A stretch of DNA of 64,000 bases, from contig MEHQ01001635.1 of assembly GCA_008828725.1 (NCBI GenBank), forward strand, positions 62,001 through 126,000. The letters run 5' to 3'. The position numbers and the translations under genes were made by a program. Each line of letters begins with the position of its first letter. Within the stretch, counting starts at the first letter, position 1. This document shows positions 42,854-52,766 of the stretch, in pieces. Under the pieces are notes generated by a model. The model saw only the letters and a list, made by a program, of their open reading frames with translations. It had not been told where the DNA came from and did not search any database. The stretch comes from Saccharina japonica (taxonomy: Eukaryota > Sar > Phaeophyceae > Laminariales > Laminariaceae).

Positions 42854-43645
42854 GTGCTCCGTCCCGGCATTGTAGGGATGCGAGGGTCTATGGTCATATG
42901 ACTACGGCCGTGCACGTGATGAGTCCCCCTCCCCGACTGTTTGGTGAAAACCCAACGTGCTCCGTCCCGGCATTGTAGGGATGCGAGGGTCTATGGTCGT
43001 ATGACTACGGCCGTGCACGTGATGAGTCCCCCTCCCCGACTGTTTGGTGAAAACCCAACGTGCTCCGTCCCGGCATTGTAGGGATGCGAGGGTCTATGGT
43101 CGTATGACTACGGCCGTGCACGTGATGAGTCCCCCTCCCCGACTGTTTGGTGAAAACCCAACGTGCTCCGTCCCGGCATTGTAGGGATGCGAGGGTCTAT
43201 GGTCGTATGACTACGGCCGTGCACGTGATGAGTCCCCCTCCCCGACTGTTTGGTGAAAACCCAACGTGCTCCGTCCCGGCATTGTAGGGATGCGAGGGTC
43301 TATGGTCGTATGACTACGGCCGTGCACGTGATGAGTCCCCCTCCCCGACTGTTTGGTGAAAACCCAACGTGCTCCGTCCCGGCATTGTAGGGATGCGAGG
43401 GTCTATGGTCGTATGACTACGGCCGTGCACGTGATGAGTCCCCCTCCCCGACTGTTTGGTGAAAACCCAACGTGCTCCGTCCCGGCATTGTAGGGATGCG
43501 AGGGTCTATGGTCGTATGACTACGGCCGTGCACGTGATGAGTCCCCCTCCCCGACTGTTTGGTGAAAACCCAACGTGCTCCGTCCCGGCATTGTAGGGAT
43601 GCGAGGGTCTATGGTCATATGATTACGGCCGTGCACGACATGAGT
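42854..43645 (+). repeat. 103-bp satellite array, about 7.7 units
   Basis: Units begin GTGCTCCGTCCCGGCATTGT at 42,854, 42,957, 43,060, 43,163, 43,266, 43,369, 43,472 and 43,575. Inner units are identical by eye; only the outermost differ (GGTCATATG for GGTCGTATG). The unit is the 3' part of element E joined back to GACTGTTTGGTGAAAACCCA. The last unit ends like normal E (ACATGAGTACACCCCCC). Confidence 0.95.
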
Positions 43646-43899
43646 ACACCCCCCCATACTGTAATCAAGACAATAAGACAACACAACCCCCTTGAAAATA
43701 ATTTCGGAGGCGTTTTTTTCTCTTAAGATGGTGGCTTTGGAAAGAGGTACTCGTCTAGATCATTTTTGTAAAATTTCTTCGCTCGGCATTTTCCATCTTC
43801 CCCCGGGTGTGTCAAAAAAAGAAGCTTCGAAAAATTAGTCCGGGGGGGGGGAGGGGGGGTGATACCTTATCACCCGGGTGGTAGTATACGGTAACCCTT

Positions 43900-44107
43900 T
43901 TTTTTTCCTCCCATTTATTATCTTTGCACTTCCGTCTTTCTCCCTCCCTAGTCGTAACTCAGATCCGGGGTCACAAAGTAGGCTCCTCTCCCTCCTCCCC
44001 CACTACGGTTATTGCCTTGATTTTTATCGCGCAGAGGGTTCAGCCTTCCCAACGCTCGTCGACTTTAATCGAATTTCGCTAACTCACGCTCTCGCGCTTT
44101 CCGCTAG
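43900..44107 (-). mobile_element. SINE1 3' part
   Basis: Plus-strand text CCCATTTATTATCTTTGCAC, GTCGTAACTCAGATCCGGGG, GATTTTTATCGCGCAGAGGG and CTCGTCGACTTTAATCG. Closest to the 18,265 subtype. 44,108-44,575 is unassigned; TTGTTTTCCGCAG near 44,303 looks like a splice acceptor but has no supporting exon. Confidence 0.75.
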
Positions 44108-44575
44108 TTCCTACGTTAGTATATATATGTAGCACTACATGGCTGTGTAGGCTATAGCGGGTAGTGGTATATCGTGTCCTTCAAAGGTAAACACTAATGA
44201 ATGTCTTGAATTAGTATGAATTATGGTTGTAACGTAGGGTTCGGTGAATGTACCAACATTGCCAAACGGGGGCCGGGGTGTCGCAGCATTATATAATACC
44301 TTGTTTTCCGCAGGGATATGATGAACCAACAGGGCTCGCCATGGCGGGAAGCACGGTTACCCCTGTAAGGGCTATAATGACTTGGCTGGCAATATATCTA
44401 TGTTTTGTTTTTCATCATCACTTTTAGTTCCCAGCTCAACTCGTATGTAGTGGAGGTCGTTACCCTCAAGCGACCCTTTCTGGACACAGGTGTCAAGCCG
44501 TGGTCACAGGTGTCGCCCCCCCCCCCGATGCATGCCTCCATTTAGTTGGCTGGCTGGCGCATGCCGGCACTATTA

Positions 44576-44685
44576 CGGGTGCCGATAGTAAACACTAGTA
44601 AATAGAACCAAACTTTGTTAAAAAAAAATAGGTAAATATATAGCATTTTTTGTGTGCCGTAGGTCCTATTTGTTATGTTCCTCCG
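44576..44685. mobile_element. MITE B copy
   Basis: CGGGTGCCGATAGTAAACAC at the left, TTATGTTCCTCCG at the right, TA on both sides. Confidence 0.7.
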
Positions 44686-44789
44686 TACTATATTAAGCGC
44701 CATAACTATACTGGTAACAGCGGTGGCATTTCTTACGACCTTCCGCTGGGTGTGGTAGAGGCAAGGCTGGGGTTGCGATCGGGCTTGGG

Positions 44790-45262
44790 CTTGGGGAGGG
44801 GTGTAAGCCACATGTCACGCAATGGCCATAGAGACCCTCGCATCATCCCTACAATGCCGAGACGGAGTGGTGTCTCACCGACCGGGCAGACATTGCACAT
44901 GTTGCACCAAGCGCGGAGGATGAGCGGCTGCATCCTACTATTAAGAACCGCTCGTGAGGTGGGATTTCTTTCTTGCACATGGATGGCAGCTTCAAATTCA
45001 CTGATTTATTTTCTGGTGTGATCACTCTCAGGTGGGGTTAGGGTTGGGGATGGGATTTGGTGTCGGGTTGGGGGCAGGGAGTTGGCGGTGGGAGGTGGGG
45101 AGTGGGGGCCAGGAAGGAAGGGTGGGAGGGGAGGGTGGGGGTGAGGGCTGGGACTTGCGGGGGCGGGGGGGGTGTACTCATGTCGTGCATGGCCGTAGAC
45201 GTATGACCATAGACCCTCGCATCCCTACAATGCCGGGACGGAGCACGTCGGGTTTTCATCAA
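44790..45262 (-). mobile_element. element E copies around a G-rich stretch
   Basis: 44,800-45,030 is a diverged E (CTACAATGCCGAGACGGAGT, CATGGATGGCAGCTTCAAAT). 45,031-45,170 is G-rich. 45,171-45,262 is a second E 3' end (GGGTGTACTCATGTCGTGCA, CTACAATGCCGGGACGGAGC). Confidence 0.7.
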
Positions 45263-45275
45263 ACCTGGGGGGTGC

Positions 45276-45530
45276 ATGGTCGAAAAGTGGGCGCTTCGCG
45301 TGTTCGATAACGCGTCGCGGCTGCGTCTCGGTTTCACAGCCGCCAGCTTCATCGTTATCTCGCGCACTGGCATATGCCAGAGGCTGGACAGCCCGACTAT
45401 ATCAGGCCTCGCTGCACCGCCGAGAGCCTCGACGCGGCGCATTCGTCACACGCCAGGTAACCAATATGGCGGGTCGACCTATACAAATGCGTGTACCCGC
45501 AACGCCACAGCAGCGAGGGCTGGAGTGTAG
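45276..45530 (+). CDS. possible exon, unrecognised 84-codon frame
   Basis: An open frame beginning MVEKWALRVFDNASRLRLGF in GC-richer sequence than its surroundings, without repeats elsewhere in the window. A GT-type donor context (CCAGGTAACC) lies at about 45,455. No domain is recognisable, no partner exon was found, and the frame could be chance. Reported only because it is one of the few non-repeat frames here. Confidence 0.15.
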   Translation: MVEKWALRVFDNASRLRLGFTAASFIVISRTGICQRLDSPTISGLAAPPRASTRRIRHTPGNQYGGSTYTNACTRNATAARAGV

Positions 45531-45589
45531 TGTTGCTGATGTACCACCCCCCCTTCGTACCGCTTGCGGAGGGCGAGAGGTTGTGAGTT

Positions 45590-45683
45590 TGTTTTTTTAA
45601 TTTCCAATCTCACTTAATATGTTTTCACTTTGTTTTCCACCTCCCTCCCTTTCGCAACTCAGATCCGGGGTCACATAGCAAGC

Positions 45684-45729
<46 letters not shown>
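45590..45729 (-). mobile_element. SINE1 fragment running into poly-C
   Basis: CAACTCAGATCCGGGGTCAC (reverse SINE1) continues into a C run of about 44 bp (45,686-45,729). In intact SINE1 this position is the GTGGGGGAGGAGGG tract, so the homopolymer seems to have expanded from it. Confidence 0.65.
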
Positions 45730-45730
<1 letters not shown>

Positions 45731-45884
45731 AGGCGGGGGCACCAAAAACAAACACACAGACACGGTCATAGGGGGGAAAAACAAAAACAACGTTCGAGCA
45801 CCCAATGCCTCATTACCCCTTACCGTACGCTTGTTGTGGTGTACGTGAGCACATATCCAGAAGGGTCCGAGTGGCGGGGGGGTG

Positions 45885-46090
45885 TACTTCATTTTCATGC
45901 ATGACCGTAGTCGTACGGCCATAGACCCTCGCATCCCTACAATGCCGGGACAGGACGAAGCATGTCGGGTCTTCATCGACCAGGCAGACATTGCTAGCAA
46001 CCGAGGGTGGGGGGGAAGGCGTACTCTTTTGTTGCTTGCCTTAGTCATTTGACCATTGACCACGCATCCTATTGGAGACGGGGAGGGAGG
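45885..46090 (-). mobile_element. element E 3' end and LINE 3' end
   Basis: 45,885-46,005: TGTACTTCATTTTCATGCAT and CTACAATGCCGGGACAGGAC. 46,020-46,085: GGCGTACTCTTTTGTTGCTTGCC and TTAGTCATTTGACCATTGAC (LINE end, minus). Both begin with G-run plus TACT. Confidence 0.65.
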
Positions 46091-46189
46091 GGGGAGGGGG
46101 GCAATGTTCAAGCACCGAATGCCTCATTCATATAATAGGGCTGTGAGGCTGGTGGACTTGACCGCCACACGTGGTAGTTGTTATGAGAG

Positions 46190-46265
46190 CAATGCCACCT
46201 TATAGGGGTGTATGTAGAGCAATGCCACCTTATAGGGGTGTATGTAAAGCAATGCCGCCTTGTAG
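46190..46265. repeat. three 30-bp direct repeats
   Basis: GAGCAATGCCACCTTATAGG, GAGCAATGCCACCTTATAGG and AAGCAATGCCGCCTTGTAGG, each followed by GGTGTATGTA or similar. A downstream frame includes SSPEEKFNINTPNITRKEL, which I do not recognise. Confidence 0.7.
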
Positions 46266-46434
46266 GGCTGGTGGCTTATTTTCTGGGCTCCTCACCCGAG
46301 GAGAAGTTCAATATCAACACCCCGAACATCACCCGGAAGGAGTTGGTTGGCGCGCGCAACCCGGCCAACGGTTTCTACGCGCTACTACTGCTGTCCTTAA
46401 AAATATTATTCTACAGTACTATTACAGGGGACCG

Positions 46435-46531
46435 TCCGAAGTAATCAGGACCCGTCACACACACAAAAACCAGTATATTTCCAGTACTTCTACTAAGCAT
46501 GTTTGGCCCTGATTACTACCATAGTCCCTCG
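46435..46531. mobile_element. MITE B-like copy
   Basis: CAGGGGACCGTCCGAAGTAA at the left and GATTACTACCATAGTCCCTC at the right; a diverged subfamily in which TAAATAGG is replaced by TAATCAGG. Confidence 0.65.
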
Positions 46532-46789
46532 TAATAATAGTACCGTCCTCACCGGTAGCCGCTCACTTTTGAGGAGCTCAACCGGTCCCAGTGACATTTT
46601 TTTGCCTCAGAAGGCAAAAACTAACTGGAAACCCTATACCCGGTGTACCTACCGTGGGGTTTAAGTCTGTTGGGGTACGTACCAGTGCGCTTGTTTTAGA
46701 GCTACAGCATTGACCTGTTCCTACGAGTAGGGGTTGGGCGAACACAGACAGCAGTTATTCGAAGTTCATATTTCGGGTGAGATTTCGAG

Positions 46790-47305
46790 CTCCTCATGTG
46801 AGGAGCTCAGATCATAAGGCACCACCCTTAAAAGGCAAGGCATTTACGTGAGGAGCTCAGCTCAAACAATAAGGCGGCACCCCTCAAAGGCATTTGTTTA
46901 CGTGAGGAGCTTAGCTCAGGCAATAAGGCGGCACCCCTCAAAGGCATTTATTTACGTGAGGAGCTCAGCTCAGACAATAAGGCACCACCCCTAATGGCAT
47001 TTACGTGAGGAGCTCAACTCAGGCAATAAGGCACGACCCCTAAAAGGCATTTACGCGAGGAGCTCAGCTCAGACCGTAAGGCACCACCCCTAAAAGGAAT
47101 TTACGTGAGGAGCTCAGTTGAGACAATAAGTCGCCACCCCTGAAAGACATTTACCTGAGGAGTTCAGCTCAGACAATAAGGCATCACCCTTGAGAGGCAT
47201 TTACGTGAGGAGCTCAGCTCAGACAATAACTCGCCACCCCTGAAAGGCATTTACGTGAGGAGCTCAGCTCAGACAATAAGGCACCACCCCCTAAAAGGCA
47301 TTCCT
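46790..47305. repeat. tandem array, about 51-bp unit, ten copies
   Basis: Unit around TTTACGTGAGGAGCTCAGCT then CAGACAATAAGGCACCACCCC. Units start near 46,797, 46,850, 46,905, 46,957, 47,004, 47,053, 47,104, 47,155, 47,206 and 47,257, with 5-15 percent divergence. GAGCTCCTCATGTGAGGAGCTC at 46,788 is a perfect 22-bp palindrome at the start. Confidence 0.85.
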
Positions 47306-47524
47306 CGTAAATAGTTTGTTGGTTGGGGTGGCGAAGTAGGCCAACGAACCGCAACGTCGGGCAGGTCAGTATCTACTACATGTAGATTGTCTTCATCCTA
47401 ACTTAAGCTTGCCATCCCCAGATCTTGTGCAGAGGATCCGTATGCGTAGTACATATCCCCACCCGCCAGGAAACTTGTCCTAGATCATGAAGATTATGCG
47501 GTTCCCACGCGGCAACATGAGATA

Positions 47525-47630
47525 GATCATACAGATCATACAGATCATACATATCATACAGATCATACATATCATACATATCATACATATCATACAGATC
47601 ATACAGATAATACAGATCATACAGATCAGG
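47525..47630. repeat. 10-bp minisatellite
   Basis: Units ATCATACAGA or ATCATACATA repeated about ten times. GATC occurs frequently on both sides (47,400-47,700). Confidence 0.85.
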
Positions 47631-47897
47631 GATCTATCTGCCCTGAAATATCTAGATCATCAAGTGGGAATGGTCTGTAGATGATCTGTCCGAGGTCGGG
47701 CGACCAATTGGCCATACTCAGTATTTATCATTATCGATTGATGTAAAACAGGGGATGCGATCGTTTCTTCAGCGCTCGTTTTTTTCTCGACAACGATAAG
47801 TTTTTTTTTCCAAATACCGAACAAAAGTGTTTTCTTTTCGGGAAGCTGCTGGTCGGAAGGCATTCGAAAAGACAAAATGATCGACTTTTTTTGCGTA

Positions 47898-48200
47898 CCC
47901 TTAACCGTGGTCGAGAAAAAAAATGAGCGCTGAAGAAGGACGATCGCATCCCACTGTGCGATAACTCGCGCGCGCGATAGAGCTATATCCGAGATTCTTT
48001 AATGTTCGGCTTTTCAGCACCCTTGACCGTCGTCGAGACAAAAACGAGCGGCGGAAGGACGGTCGCATCCCACTGTGCGATAACTCGCGCGCGCGATAGA
48101 GCTATATCCGAGATGTTTTAATGCTCAGCTTTTTAGCACCCTTGACCGTCGTCGAGACAAAAACGAGCTCGCTGAAGGACGATCGTACCCTCCTGTGCGA
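47898..48200. repeat. tandem array, about 118-bp unit
   Basis: Two full units and one partial: CCTTGACCGTCGTCGAGACA, ACGATCGCATCCCACTGTGC, GATAACTCGCGCGCGCGATA and GCTATATCCGAGAT. An inverted piece of the unit lies upstream (GCGATCGTTTCTTCAGCGCT near 47,756). Confidence 0.8.
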
Positions 48201-48329
48201 TAAGGCATGCCTTGTATCTGTAAGGCATACGCCTTATTGGGTAATGCTTTAGTTGAGCAGTATACTAATAGTCAGTCACAAAGTTTGCCTCGAAAAGGTA
48301 AAAAAAGGCACAGCAGTGCCCCTATCGTA

Positions 48330-48416
48330 GCACGCCTCTGTGGCCGGAAATATAGTCACCGATTAATACTCATACCATACTAAAAAAGGGGCGCTATAGT
48401 CTCGGACAGGGTGGTA
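48330..48416. mobile_element. diverged MITE A-like element
   Basis: GGCCGGAAATATAGTCACC at the left and GCTATAGTCTCGGACAGGGTGGTA at the right. The left end is decayed. Confidence 0.45.
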
Positions 48417-48421
48417 GCCAA

Positions 48422-48874
48422 ATGCCAACAAAACGATCAGTCGGCGACTTGCCACCATCAAACCTCACAGCCCTATCATACGAACTCGCTTCTCGTGTTG
48501 TGTGTGTGGTGCATCATGGAAAGCTATCCCGCGTAACGGTATGTATGCCTGTTGCCGCCAGCCAAACTTCACAGCCCACTCCTCGGGCTGCTGTGTGTGT
48601 GGTGCATCATGGAAAGCTATCCCGCGTAACCGTGTGCATCCCTGATAACTTACTCGGATGTTTGCGGGGTCACAAAAACAGGAAGGTCGACAACTTGCGG
48701 GCTAGGATAACGTTTTTGGCGTCTTCCGGGCTGGGCTGCCCGGTTTTTGCCATGTGTTTTTCTTCGATCCCGTTTTTTTTTTTGTTAACGCAAATTTTGA
48801 TCGCGTTTGTTTGGGTTACCCCGTTAACTTCGCTCCTGCTTCTTTCAAGCGCGGTAATAGGTTGCAAAACTTAA
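48422..48874 (+). CDS. unrecognised 150-codon open frame
   Basis: Begins MPTKRSVGDLPPSN directly after a MITE A remnant. It carries an internal duplication: VCVVHHGKLSRVTVC occurs at residues of about 27-41 and again at about 58-72. The last 40 residues are hydrophobic (FFFLLTQILIAFVWV) and could form one membrane segment, with a final VIGCKT. The duplicated unit is about 93 bases, in frame. No family is recognised, no splice context was identified, and nothing upstream looks like a promoter. It may be a short gene or a chance frame in a tandem duplication. Confidence 0.2.
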   Translation: MPTKRSVGDLPPSNLTALSYELASRVVCVVHHGKLSRVTVCMPVAASQTSQPTPRAAVCVVHHGKLSRVTVCIPDNLLGCLRGHKNRKVDNLRARITFLASSGLGCPVFAMCFSSIPFFFLLTQILIAFVWVTPLTSLLLLSSAVIGCKT

Positions 48875-48989
48875 TCGCGTTTTTTTTTGTTCTTTCTGTT
48901 TTTTGCAACTTCGCCCACTGGGCGTGCTACATACGTAGCCAGGGGAAACGAACGGATCTGCAGCAGTACTAGTAACGTTTTTTTTTTGT

Positions 48990-49125
48990 CATCGTTTTCT
49001 TTGCCATCCTTAACAATGTGTGTGTGTATTAATAGCATGAGCTTCAACATTGATCACTCCAAAAACACTCCGAAAAAAGAAAAGCGAAAAACAAACACGG
49101 AGGAAACAAAAAGGAGCCCTGTGCA
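48990..49125 (-). mobile_element. element D-related copy
   Basis: CTTTGCCATCCTTAACAATG, GAGCTTCAACATTGATCACT and AACACGGAGGAAACAAAAAG; a diverged subfamily also seen at 39,645 and 49,625. Confidence 0.6.
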
Positions 49126-49212
49126 CAAAAAAGTGCACTTTCGTATGTACTTGTTTTGTCTTTTGTTTAGGCCATTAACCGATGTGCTGTGTGGCTGAAA
49201 AGAGGGAGGGGG

Positions 49213-49220
49213 GGGGGGGC

Positions 49221-49253
<33 letters not shown>

Positions 49254-49262
49254 TTCTGTCTT
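49213..49262. repeat. (TGTC)n microsatellite
   Basis: A G run followed by about ten TGTC units. Confidence 0.9.
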
Positions 49263-49465
49263 TTTGCTCGCGCACGGGAAAATTGTGCATCCTCCCAGCA
49301 CTTACTCACATACACGATTAATGTTTGCCGTTTACGGGTGACAGGGGTCCCGCACCATCGTCGCACTATGCATGTAGCTGATTGCTGCAACACGTTCGGT
49401 CCGAGGCCCTAAAAAAAAAATGTTTTATCTGAGTAAATCGTCGGTGAAGCTCATGGTACATGTTA

Positions 49466-49573
49466 CGGTGGACCATAGTAAATAGGACGTACGGTACACA
49501 CTAAAACCTACTCTATCCATTTACCTATTTTCACTAATACTATTTGGTCCTATTTACTATGGTCCTCCCTCCG
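49466..49573. mobile_element. MITE B copy
   Basis: CGGTGGACCATAGTAAATAG at the left; ATTTACTATGGTCCTCCCTCCG at the right; TA at both sides. Confidence 0.8.
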
Positions 49574-49624
49574 TAAATAGTCGGATGTCAAGAATAATAA
49601 TAAAATAAAATAAACTTCGTGCTG

Positions 49625-49752
49625 AGAGGGCTCTTTTTTTGTTTCCCTGGTTATACAAGTCTTGTTTCGGGAGTGAGTGCTTATGAGTGATCACTGCTGA
49701 AGCTCTTTCATGCTACACATTGATAAGGATGGCAAGAAGAAATAATAATTAT
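49625..49752 (+). mobile_element. element D-related copy
   Basis: CTTTTTTTGTTTCCCTGG, GTGATCACTGCTGAAGCTCT and GATGGCAAGAAGAAATAATA. Confidence 0.65.
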
Positions 49753-49927
49753 ATCGGCCCATGGTGTCATACATCATCGGCGTCGGAAGCAAACAAAAAA
49801 AACCGGAACGCAAGGGACGGACACGAAGTTAAAAGGTAAGCAGGTTTAATAAATACCCCGAGCATGCACCGTCGACTAAAGAAAGCATATCCCTGCCACC
49901 ATCGCGCCCCCCCCCACACTTATTATG

Positions 49928-52365
49928 CTGAAAAGGCGCACGACGATGGAGTGTAGAGGGCTAAAGTGAGCGCGTAAAACCGATTGTGCCGGTATGATGG
50001 GCTACTACTGTTTTTGTGGCTGCATGGATGGGCTTATCATACGTTACTGGAACATTCTATTCTATTCTTTTTTTTTTCCCATCCCATTTTCTTCCATCCC
50101 ATTTGTTATCTTCGCCCTCCTTTTCTCTCTCCTTTCTGTTAATAGCCGTAGCAAACTCAGATCCGGGGTCCACTAAGTAGGCTCTTCTCTCTCTTCTCCT
50201 CACTCCCCACTGTACGTTCGTACCGCTTCGCTGCTACTGCATGATGGCATCTTACCGCTGCGGCTAAAAAGGCTGTTGTTGTTGTTGTGCGCAGACACAC
50301 GACGATAAGAAGCGAAGAAAGAAGGCTAACTGGGCGTGACGCGTGAAACATCTTTTTTGGCCGGCATCCATGGGTTACTTTTGTCTGCATGCATGCGTGC
50401 AGGGGTTATTTTGTCTGCACGCAGCTTCTCATATATACAGAAACGGAAAAAAAAAACTTTCCTTTTTTTATACGTTCGTACCCCTGCCACTGCACGATAT
50501 CATACCACTAATTGCCGCTGCGGCCACAAAAAGCTTGTTGCGTGTCCACGACGTCAACTTTTATATCGTTCACTTTCGTTCTCAAAAGCTGCAGTAGTAA
50601 GTAGTAGCGTGTCACACGTGTCCAATCATCGTTCGTTTTTATTTTTTTAGTCACTGAGGAGGCATTCGTGAACAAAACAATCGCGTTTGCCCCGAGGTTT
50701 GATGGCCTGTCGCAACACCGCCAACCACCACCACCGTCAACGTTTATCGACGCCGGGAAAATTATGTGGAATCATTACCGTCAAGCCATTCCTTGACGCC
50801 CGCAGATGGCGCTCGCATATAAAGAACGTGGGTCGTCGAGGGTTTTGCACCTTTTCTTCCTTTGCTTTTTGTTTCACCCCCGCCGCGCTGCTGAGCAACA
50901 CAACAAGCCTTGCATTGCGTGCGTGTTGTTGTCACACTATATAATAACTCATCGCCATAATCTCGTCCGTGTGATACACAAGACAGGCAGGCTCCAACAA
51001 CAATAACAACAGCTCTTTAAATCTTCTTCTTATTCTCGTCACTTTTTTTTTCACTTTCCAACTCATCAACTCGTACGTAGGAGGGTTTTTACTCTTTAGC
51101 GACTTTCTGGACAATCCGTGGTCGCAGGTGGCAGGTGTCATCCCTTCTCCCCCCCCCCCGATATAAGCATGCCTTCTCATCTTTATCGTGCATAGATAGG
51201 GTTCGTCAGCATTCCCACTGCACATCGATTCCCATCATTTTCTTTTCTCGAAACTCACTCACGCTCTTCTCGAGCTTTCCGCCAACCAATTTTGAAGCAA
51301 AAGAGAGAAAGTCCCTACGTACGTACAGTATACGATACGAGTATGTATGTATGTATGTATGTATGTATGTATGTATGTATGTATGTATGTATGTATGTGC
51401 ACTCGGCGAGACTTATTGAACCCACGAGATCGCTGCTAGTAGGCACGGGGGTACACAACCCCACCAAGTCACTGGGGGAATTATAGGCTTGGGACTTAAG
51501 AATATACCTCATCAGGAAAAAAATCAAAACACAACGTTTCACATACGGTTCGTACGAGTATAGCTGATGAAGTTTTTTTCTTTCTTTCCCTGCCGCGCTG
51601 CCGAGGGGGACGTTACACTTCGGGCTTTCCGGTTGTTCGAGACAATGGTTGGCGGACCACTGCAGCTGCGCACGAGACGACGATGGTCGGTCCTGTAGAC
51701 ATTGGTTGATTGGGTTGTGGTTACGTATAGGGTTAGGGTTGGAGTTGGAGTTAGCAGTATAGAGCCTATACCACTTGCCTTAGTCGATGCTATCTATGGT
51801 TGGCACACATTTACACTCCTCCTCCTGGGTACGAGACAAAACGGGACTACTAATGTTAAAACCGATAATGGTTGATTTGGGTCTTTTTTCTGATTGGCTT
51901 AGTTAGGGTGATAGTTATACTCGTATTCGCACACAGTAGTGGTAGTAGTACACAGTAAATGGCCCTCAACCATAGTAGGCTCAACCATTGTATGCAGTGT
52001 CGAAGAAGCGGTATCGTATTATTCTTAGGGCTACGAGTAGGGCTAGAAGTAGAGAGCTTTTACTGCTTGGTCGAGAAAATGGTGTACACACTCTTGCAAT
52101 GTTCGAGAAGGCATAAGGAATAAAGCCACGTAATTTACCTTCACATAGCGTGTACGTAGAGGGGAGCGGAGGGCTCCAGACTATCTGTTTTTGACTGACC
52201 TTGATCGCTTTGCGGACCCTTCGGGTTCTACTTTTATTTCAGTATACCTTTTTTGGGGAAGTTAGCCTGTAACCACGGGAATCGACCGCGTCAAGTGTTG
52301 GATTAGTACGGACAGATGGAGGTACTGGATAGAGAGACCGGTACGGCTTTTAATGTGAAGACAGC

Positions 52366-52400
<35 letters not shown>

Positions 52401-52766
52401 CCAGTGAATGAGAAGAAGGAGGGAGCAAGGACAACAAATGGAGTAGTATTGCGGATAAAGCTTAGCGGGAAGTAGGCATAGGAGGAAGTTAGGCTTTGCG
52501 CATAGGTTTCCTTCGGTTTTCGTGGTTTTGTGCTGCTTTCGCGAATGTAACGAGTGATCAACGTTGAAGCTTATCATGCTGCACATTGTCGGATGGCAAA
52601 TATGATAATAATAATGAATGGTTGGTTGGGTCTTTTCTGGTTGGCTAGGGGGTTATAGGGGTTAGCTCCTCTATTCGTCTCGTGCTCAGTCACCCTCAGG
52701 AGTTGGTAAGCTATCCTCAGGGTTAGACATGCACCCAATAAAAAAAGCAAAGCGCAAATCGTAGTT
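49928..52766. repeat. inverted-repeat arm B (left)
   Basis: Reverse complement of 61,122-64,000 with only small differences, such as repeat-number changes. Contents: SINE1 3' part (50,060-50,215, minus), a (TATG)n microsatellite (51,342-51,398), element D (52,410-52,615, plus) with an (AAC)n run before it (52,362-52,400), and unassigned sequence. The arm ends at a G run of 23 bp. Confidence 0.9.

Noticed and set aside
42854..43645. CRISPR array
   Set aside because: The 103-bp units are contiguous with no variable spacers, and the context is eukaryotic; it is a satellite.
44290..44320. Splice acceptor at TTGTTTTCCGCAG
   Set aside because: No adjacent coding exon or branch context could be supported.
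46790..47305. CRISPR-like repeat/spacer pattern
   Set aside because: The whole 51-bp unit is conserved, including the part that would be a spacer.
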